Shown piece after piece: positions 59,501-64,000 of a stretch of 64,000 nt of DNA (position 1 is its first letter; each line of letters starts with the position of its first letter). The stretch comes from Aselliscus stoliczkanus (taxonomy: Eukaryota; Chordata; Mammalia; Chiroptera; Hipposideridae). The stretch covers positions 63,016,001 to 63,080,000 of the forward strand of contig CM066731.1 of the NCBI GenBank assembly GCA_033961575.1, in the 5' to 3' direction. The notes beneath the pieces were generated by a model. It was not told the DNA's origin. It saw only the letters and a list, made by a program, of their open reading frames with translations, and made no database searches. Position numbers and translations under genes: made by a program.

Positions 59501-61065
59501 TTCTAGAATAGAAAGGCTCCAACTCTGTAAGAGTTTACATCTGCTCTACATCACTTGTTTTTGCAGGCATAAATAATCTATTGAGTTATTTTTGTTAATT
59601 AGTCAAAGCTGCTTGACCATGACAACGTCAAATATTTGAAGAAAATCCTTGATGAGTTGGAGAAAGTCTTGGATCAGGTTGAAACTGAGCTGCAAAGGAG
59701 AAACGAAGAGACGCCAGGTAGGTTCTCATTTGTGCTCTTTTCTCTTTTCCTGGACAGCAGAAGAATATGGGAACAGTCTTAGATTTCATCAGAAACGTTC
59801 TATAATCTGTTTTCCTATTGATGTTTTCACGGACAGTTTAAATTAGGATAACGACAATAACAGTGAATTCAGCAAAGCCCAGGTGTCTAATTGTAACTCG
59901 GCCAGCATCTATGTGAAATATGGGGAAGAGTTTTTCTGCACAATTTAAATTATAGGTGAGAAATTCCAACCTGGCCAGTTTTACAAATTCATAATTACAG
60001 GGGTTTGGTTGAGTAACCTGAGTAATTGCAAGAACTAATTTCTTCCGTAGGCAGGGAAGTATAAAATGGGGGCCAGCATGTATGTGTGGGCAGGCCAGGT
60101 GGTGAGCATCCCTGCACTGTACTTGTGAGCCTAATTCCACTAGGAAGCCATGGCCCAGGTATGAGCACACTGACCACCTGTGCTGTTCTAATTGACAACA
60201 AAGTTGAAGACCCTGTTACCTGAAACTGGCTTCATGATAGGGACTCCTGCCTGCCTTAAATAGGAACTAGGAGCAGCACCCACTGGGTGACATTTCAGGC
60301 CCAACTCTGTGGAGTGTCGTGAAGCTCACCTGTCATTTTATTAAACCACAAGGAGGTGTTTGTTGACTTCTCTGGCATGGAGGCTCTCAGCCCCTCCCAG
60401 TCCTTTGCAAAATGGTAGACAGGCTTTGAGCTCAAATAGCTGCAGTGTCACCTGGAGACTGGGATGGCTGAGCGATGCCAAGCGAGTCCCCCCTTAGCTT
60501 GGCATCCATTGGCAGGGACATAGTTTTTGGCACAAATTTCTCTCCGAGTGTGAGTGTAAAGAAAATGTACCATGGCCTTCCGTTTCTGCTTCATGCATAC
60601 TTGCCCTCGACACAGACGAAAGGCAGCAGCCAGAGTGTGTGTGGCGGTGCTCCTAATTCTCCATGTCCCTTTCTCTGAGCAGAAGAGGGCCGCCAGCCCT
60701 GGCTCTGTGGGGAGTCTTTCACCCTGGCAGACGTCTCACTCGCTGTCACCTTGCATCGACTCAAGTTCCTGGGCTTTGCGAGGAGAAACTGGGGAAATGG
60801 AAAACGACCCAACTTGGAAACCTATTACAATCGTGTCTTGAAGAGGAAAACATTTAACAAGGTTTTAGGACATGTCAACAATATATTAATCTCTGCAGTG
60901 CTGCCAACAGCTTTTCGGGTGGCCAAGAAGAGGGCCCCCAAAGTGCTTGGCACCACCCTTGTGCTTGGTCTGATTGCAGGAATGGGGTATTTTGCTTTTA
61001 TGCTTTTCAGGAAGAGACTTGGAAGCATGATATTAGCACTCAGACCCAGACCAAATTATTTCTAG
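47295..61065 (+). CDS. GDAP1: Ganglioside-induced differentiation-associated protein 1, complete coding region in six exons
   Basis: GDAP1 is a tail-anchored outer mitochondrial membrane protein with a GST-like fold. It promotes mitochondrial fission, affects mitochondria-ER contacts and redox state, and is mutated in Charcot-Marie-Tooth disease (CMT4A, CMT2K). Exons: 47295-47411, 48683-48875, 57294-57467, 58659-58753, 59603-59717 and 60683-61065. Total length is 1077 nt, or 358 codons plus stop, the human length. All introns are GT-AG and all phases join correctly. Visible regions: a GST-N-like domain at about residues 24-105, an interdomain alpha-loop region, a GST-C-like domain at about 153-309 (SFTLADVSLAVTLHRLKFLG), a C-terminal transmembrane segment at about 320-340, and a basic tail (RKRLGS...RPRPNYF). 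Against human as I remember it, differences include Thr94, Lys105, Gly114, Arg235 and Asn281. No disabling change is seen. Confidence 0.98.
47412..48682 (+). other. GDAP1: GDAP1 intron 1
   Basis: 1271 bp, GT-AG. Almost half is a TA-flanked DNA transposon relic that ends 121 bp before exon 2. The first 400 bp are the downstream edge of the GC-rich promoter region. Confidence 0.95.
47987..48561. mobile_element. TA-flanked Tigger-like non-autonomous DNA transposon in GDAP1 intron 1
   Basis: Ends CAGTCACACGAGGCTTAACA and GCTGCACGTGACTG, inverted and flanked by TA. The body includes TTTAGGAGATTTCATTGTTC and TCATTAGGCGATAGGCACTT, typical of this 'CAGTCATGCG' family of TcMar-type elements. No transposase ORF. 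Family name not certain. Confidence 0.8.
48683..48875 (+). CDS. GDAP1: GDAP1 exon 2
   Basis: 193 nt after acceptor CTCTTCCAG, phase 0 in and phase 1 out, donor GTAATG. It encodes VRLVIAEKALKCEEHDVSLP to YLEQTFLD, most of the GST-N domain, including the cis-Pro-like segment GEVPVLIHG. Residue 94 is Thr where I recall Ile in human. Confidence 0.97.
48935..49003. repeat. Polypyrimidine tract just after GDAP1 exon 2
   Basis: Almost pure C/T (CCTCCCTCCC, CTTCCTTCCCTCCC, TTCTTTC types), starting 60 bases past the exon 2 donor. Confidence 0.9.
49435..49670 (-). mobile_element. MIR SINE fragment in GDAP1 intron 2
   Basis: ATATCAGGCATTTTATAATT, ATTTAATCTTCAAAGAAGCC and GGCTGGGGTACAAGTCTGTC follow reversed MIR. 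A second decayed copy may follow at 49690-49800. Confidence 0.55.
50505..50616 (+). mobile_element. tRNA-derived SINE, short form, in GDAP1 intron 2
   Basis: Head GGGCCAGCCAAGTGGCGCAG and a 19-base A tail. The flanks ATAACATAGCAATGTT (left) and ATAACAGCAATGTT (right) form a near-perfect duplication, indicating a fairly young insertion. Confidence 0.92.
51325..51480. mobile_element. MER5A-like hAT element
   Basis: GCAGCACTGGTATCACTGGG, CTTGTTAGAAATGCAGAATC, GCGTTTTAACAAGATC and GTGTGAGAAGCACTGCT follow the MER5A order. Confidence 0.75.
51880..52015 (+). mobile_element. L2 3' end in GDAP1 intron 2
   Basis: GACCACTGTAAGCACCAGGA, GTGTCTGTCTCATTAACAGT and GCTTAATAAATACATTTGAA follow the L2 3' end with its terminal TGAATGA-type repeats. 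Confidence 0.65.
53442..53502. repeat. (TA)n microsatellite
   Basis: 61-base uninterrupted AT run in GDAP1 intron 2. Confidence 0.98.
54489..54820. mobile_element. hAT-Charlie-like DNA transposon fragment
   Basis: Starts CAGTGGTCTTAAACTTTTTG and GGCTTCAGGACCC and ends CAGACCACACTTCTGAAAACTG, similar to the CAGTGGTTCTCAAA termini of Charlie elements. Internal GAGCTTTTGTTTATGTGGAC also fits. Non-coding. Confidence 0.7.
55977..56456. mobile_element. MER44/Tigger7-like DNA transposon in GDAP1 intron 2
   Basis: TA-flanked. Starts CAGTAGACTCCCTTAGCC, with CAGTGGATGCCTGAAACCGT inside. Ends with TAACTGAAACCACGGAAAGC and CCGGCTG. Internal AAATTAGGCACAGTAAGAGA is characteristic of the family. The termini have diverged. 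Confidence 0.85.
56505..57060 (-). mobile_element. L2-like fragments, reverse orientation
   Basis: TGATGAGCCAAACATTATAT, TACTGGGTGTGCAACAGAGA and ACTGTCCCTGCCCTCAAGGA follow reversed L2. A second similar stretch starts at about 56800. Confidence 0.55.
57294..57467 (+). CDS. GDAP1: GDAP1 exon 3
   Basis: 174 nt after acceptor CACTTCAG. The donor is GTACGT, directly after ATTCGCA, and the split Ser codon is completed by GC at the start of exon 4. A second possible donor (GTAAAA), five bases further on, would shift the frame. It encodes EKTPRLMPDKGSMYYPRVQH to ATTRIR, including Arg120 in YYPRVQ, a residue mutated in human CMT2K. Confidence 0.96.
58140..58270. repeat. Polypyrimidine-rich block in GDAP1 intron 3
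   Basis: C/T-rich (CTTCTCTTCCCCTC, TTCCCTCCCCTCCTC) with a few G and A. Confidence 0.8.
58420..58580 (-). mobile_element. MIR SINE fragment in GDAP1 intron 3
   Basis: CTAAGTGCTTTCAATTTAAT, TTTCACAGGTGAGGAAACTG and AGGCACAGAGAGGGGAAGGC follow reversed MIR. Confidence 0.8.
58659..58753 (+). CDS. GDAP1: GDAP1 exon 4
   Basis: 95 nt after acceptor GTTATCAG, donor GTAAGT. It encodes the end of a split Ser, then QIGNTESELKKLAEENPDLQ to KQKRLK. This is part of the Lys/Glu-rich alpha-loop characteristic of the GDAP1 family and absent from ordinary GSTs. Confidence 0.97.
58754..59602 (+). other. GDAP1: GDAP1 intron 4
   Basis: 849 bp, GT-AG. No repeat that I can name with confidence. Confidence 0.95.
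59603..59717 (+). CDS. GDAP1: GDAP1 exon 5
   Basis: 115 nt after acceptor TTAATTAG, donor GTAGGT, phase 0 in and phase 1 out. It encodes SKLLDHDNVKYLKKILDELE to RRNEETP and continues the helical interdomain region. Confidence 0.97.
59718..60682 (+). other. GDAP1: GDAP1 intron 5
   Basis: 965 bp, GT-AG. No recognised repeat. ORFs crossing into exon 6 are frame shadows. Confidence 0.95.
60683..61065 (+). CDS. GDAP1: GDAP1 exon 6, coding part with stop codon
   Basis: 383 nt after acceptor CTGAGCAG, ending in TAG 61063-61065. It encodes the GST-C core (WLCGESFTLADVSLAVTLHR), the conserved stretch NKVLGHVNNILISAVLPTAF, a basic patch (VAKKRAPK), the membrane anchor (TTLVLGLIAGMGYFAFMLF) and the basic tail. 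Asn281 replaces the Glu I recall in human. The anchor carries conservative changes only. Confidence 0.98.
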
Positions 61066-61067
61066 GC

Positions 61068-61087
61068 TTGTAGGGACCCAGTGGTGG
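61068..61087 (+). repeat. First copy of 20-nt direct repeat in GDAP1 3' UTR
   Basis: TTGTAGGGACCCAGTGGTGG starts three bases after the stop codon and recurs exactly at 63052-63071. The right half of the hairpin is not preserved in this copy (CAAC follows instead of GTCC). Confidence 0.9.
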
Positions 61088-63051
61088 CAACTTACCCTCC
61101 CATTTAGCTGAACATTGTCCACTCTGCCAGGCCCAGTGAAGTTACTGGGCAACTAGAAAAAAGCATAATTTACTTTACTCTTTGGGTACTTCATGTGGGG
61201 AGAGCAGGCACTGACAATGCCGTGTAGCCTGGTAACTTGGAGACTACCGATTTGCAAGCGTGAACTAAAGTAACCTTAAAACACGCACAAGGTCAAGATG
61301 TATCAGTGCTGACAGGTAGAGAACAGACCTTTATCTCAAACTGCCAGTTCAAGGTCTGATATTTTTTTTTGGGGTGAGGGGAGGAAGGGAGGTTATTATT
61401 ATGAGCAGACAGTAATAATAACCTGACATCGCCTATAGCCCTTCATTTGAGACTATCTGGATGTGCAGTGTGGAGTAGTTGGCAGCATTATGCCCTGGGA
61501 GTCAGAGGTCATCTTTGTTACATAGCACAATGCCTCATACCAGCACTGCTAGCTTCAAAGTGTCGTCTACTCTGTACAGTGCCCAGCAGCAGAAAGCAAC
61601 TTCCAGTGCCGCTTGTGCCGCTTATGGCAGCCTGACCTCCTAGCAGACATCGCCAGGACCACTGCCCACACACCTCCTGTAGTTGGGAACCTTGGGAAAA
61701 GAAGACTAAGGCATTCCTGGGGGGAGTGGGCTGGAGGAAACCCCTGGCTTTACACTTAGGCACCTCATTTGACTTTCATAATTTTAAATGCATATGAATC
61801 ACACTCACTGACCTGAGAAGACAAACTGCTTAAATACTTGGGTATGAGTTGCCCACTGCGTCATGTCTGCCTGGCATTGACATGAAAAGCTGAAGTGAGG
61901 TCAAAATGGTTCTTTTCTTTTCATGTTCCCCAGTTTGGTGGTGCCTGTGAGGTATCCCACCTATATAGTCTCTGGTGTCCAGTCTCTGCGGGGTATGGCC
62001 TCTCCAGCTCCGTTTGTGCATGCAAATGGCATCAGGCAAATGTCCCAGCTAATCAGTAGCATGGCAAGAGGCTGAGTTTGATGATCTAGGAGTACTAAAT
62101 ATGCCCATTCTGCATTTGGGGAGGCTGGTGTGTTAGCCCCGAAACTGCTGTCCAGGCCTTGCCTCTGTCTGTGATTGTAACAAAGCTTTCGAAGGTTACA
62201 GAGGAAGACAAAGGTCTGGTATTAGCCCCTGGCAGTCAGTTCAGGGGGAGATGAAATAAGCGACTAAATCGAGATGACTACCCATATTGACTCATCTGTC
62301 TAGGCGTTTTGGGGAGTACCTCAGTCCATCTGGATGGGACAGTCCCAGTGTACCCCATGAACAACCATGGGACTGCATCTAACAGTCTGTGTGCAGGAAC
62401 AATGCCTCATGGTGACAGGAAGGCAGGGTTTTCTAGAGCTGGGCAGAAAGGCCTTGGGAGCAGTTTTAGGTCTCTGGTGGGAAGTATGTACAGAGGATGA
62501 GGAGCGGAGGTTCCAGCCAACAGCAGGAGCTTCTGGGTCTGCCTCAGACTGGCTGTGAAAGAGTCAAAGGCTGTACTGACTTCATGAACAGGAAACAGTC
62601 ATACCTAGGAAACCATGATGTTTTGAAGGTAAAATGAGTCTGTAAATCCATTTCATGATCCAGTTGCTTTAGAAAATCTTGACGAGCTGACCTTCCCTGT
62701 TTACAAAAATTAATAACATTCCCAGTGTAAACTCAACCCAACAATCATGAGCAGACTGGCAGCTTTTATATTGTCTCAATTGTGCACCTCAGTGTATTAT
62801 CACATAGTGTCTGAATTTATTGCTGGAATATTTCAATCCCTGTATTCATATAAAAGCCACAAACCCGATTATTCAGCGATTAATAGTGTTCTTTATGTTA
62901 CTCTGTTAGAAGCAAGAACTCAGACATGAAGAACTAAAAACTGGATTTTTATAAAAATTTACAAACGACATTTACTTATTAAGTAAGGGTTGTTAAGAAT
63001 AAAGATTAGAAATCAAATGCTGGCATTTTCTTCAATTTATATCATTATAAA

Positions 63052-63071
63052 TTGTAGGGACCCAGTGGTGG
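63052..63071 (+). repeat. Second copy of 20-nt direct repeat in GDAP1 3' UTR
   Basis: Exact copy of 61068-61087, about 2 kb downstream, within the hairpin-forming segment. Confidence 0.9.
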
Positions 63072-63076
63072 GTCCC
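63057..63076 (+). repeat. Perfect 8-bp inverted repeat (hairpin) in GDAP1 3' UTR
   Basis: GGGACCCA, loop GTGG, then TGGGTCCC: a perfect stem of 8 with a 4-base loop, extendable by an A-T pair and a G-T wobble. It overlaps the second copy of the 20-nt direct repeat at 63052-63071. Confidence 0.9.
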
Positions 63077-63793
63077 TGAATTGGAGAAAATCTACTAGGG
63101 AGTGTTTATAAATTTCTGATCCAGTTTTGTTGGACATATGCTTGTGTCAATATTAAAGGTGAGGCATCCTGGCGATTTCCCTTGTTTTATGGGTGCTCTT
63201 GAGTTTATATTTTTAAAATGTTTGTCAGGAACACCACGGCCACTAGATGTCACTGTTGATCCACTAGTCTGAGAAGGGGTGTTCTTTGGATTCAACAAGC
63301 CTTCTGAAATGTTTCAAGTGAAGATAAACATTAATGACCTGTTTCTGAAATGAGGGCATCTTCATCAGATTATTCATCTGTAAAAAATCTTGAGGCACAT
63401 GTAATATGGATTTCCAACGCTTTGGAAGGGATAACAGTACCATACAATATCAAGCTAAAGAGCTGAACATGTACTATACGCAAAATAGGCACTTTTATGT
63501 GTTTTGTTTTTCACTATTATTGGTGACTTGGCCATTGGGCTCCTCTGTTTCCAAAATTTGTATAAATATCACAATTAGAAAATGCCTGAGGTACTAAATT
63601 TATGTTGTGTCTTAACTGATAAATACTGTTTTATTGTTACTGCAATTATATGCTTTTGAACCTATTTTCTTCAACTGCAGACAGTTTTAAATTGCTTGCT
63701 TGATTTTTTGTAGTTATTGATATGGACACCAGAGTTGTAGATTTTTTGTTGAATGTAATAGAGAGATCAAGATACTATTCTGCCTGTAAGATC

Positions 63794-63821
63794 AATAAAA
63801 AAAAAGTAATTGGAAAATAAA
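63794..63821 (+). terminator. Tandem AATAAA polyadenylation signals of GDAP1
   Basis: AATAAA occurs at 63794-63799 and 63816-63821, followed within 30 bases by a T-rich tract (TTTTGTAATCTTTTTGAG) that could serve as the downstream element. Cleavage would be expected near 63835-63845. Confidence 0.7.
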
Positions 63822-63844
63822 TATGAACCTTGCAAGTACTAGTT

Positions 63845-64000
63845 TTGTAATCTTTTTGAGAAAACAGATGTATTTGCTTCATTTAAAATCAAAGCCTAAG
63901 TGGTAATTGGTAACATAAGCAGGAGTTAGATATTCAAAGTATTTAGCTATAGGATGCCGTATTTTCCTTATAACATAAAAATTACCAACTCATGATTTAT
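63845..64000. other. Sequence downstream of the presumed GDAP1 end
   Basis: AT-rich, with no gene or repeat that I can identify. Confidence 0.5.

Larger units (their letters stand above)
61066..63840 (+). other. GDAP1: GDAP1 3' untranslated region
   Basis: About 2.8 kb from the stop codon to two tandem AATAAA signals. It has no extended ORF and becomes AT-rich towards the end. The length fits my memory of a long GDAP1 mRNA, but the end is inferred from the signals only. It contains a 20-nt sequence present twice (61068 and 63052). An earlier AATAAA at about 62997 could give a shorter isoform. Confidence 0.75.

Overview
This is a mammalian nuclear genome window, not a microbial one. It holds two well-known genes in divergent (head-to-head) order: the 5' part of JPH1 (junctophilin-1) on the minus strand, and the complete coding region of GDAP1 (ganglioside-induced differentiation-associated protein 1) on the plus strand. 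Their start codons are about 28.5 kb apart. As I recall it, the human 8q21 region has the same gene order and a similar spacing.

Host: seven tRNA-derived SINEs share a head of the type GGGCCGGC(C/T)GAGTGGC...GTGGTTAAGAGC. Their long forms have a tail that reads, in reverse, AAGATTTTATTGGGGAATTGG. This resembles SINEs I know from yinpterochiropteran bats (rhinolophoids and fruit bats), so a bat is my best guess. Exon sequences alone only say placental mammal.

Layout. 1-11903: JPH1 intron 2 (partial), with old MIR, L2 and L1 pieces and two SINEs. 11904-12663: JPH1 exon 2. 12664-18452: JPH1 intron 1, with L1 3' ends, one SINE, a (TA)n tract and a 4-kb repeat-poor AT-rich stretch. 18453-18831: JPH1 coding exon 1, inside a CpG island of about 1.4 kb. 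19461-47039: intergenic, with a composite SINE, a deleted Tigger1-like element, an L2 fragment, an ERV-L pol relic with a possible LTR, nested Tigger-like elements, L1, and several MIR and MER5-like pieces. 47040-47294: GC-rich GDAP1 promoter and leader. 47295-61065: GDAP1 in six coding exons (117, 193, 174, 95, 115 and 383 nt), giving exactly 358 codons plus stop. 61066 to about 63840: the GDAP1 3' UTR, ending at two close AATAAA signals.

Roles: JPH1 ties the sarcoplasmic reticulum to the T-tubule membrane in muscle. GDAP1 is a GST-like, tail-anchored protein of the outer mitochondrial membrane that affects fission and mitochondria-ER contacts, and it is mutated in Charcot-Marie-Tooth neuropathy. 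I found no CRISPR array, no cellular tRNA or rRNA gene, and no other intact protein-coding gene. The items most worth a second look are a 20-nt exact duplication in the GDAP1 3' UTR (one copy forms a perfect hairpin), the nested TA-flanked transposons at 37.7-38.1 kb, the deleted Tigger1 element and the ERV-L relic. I see no clear evidence of an undescribed biological system.
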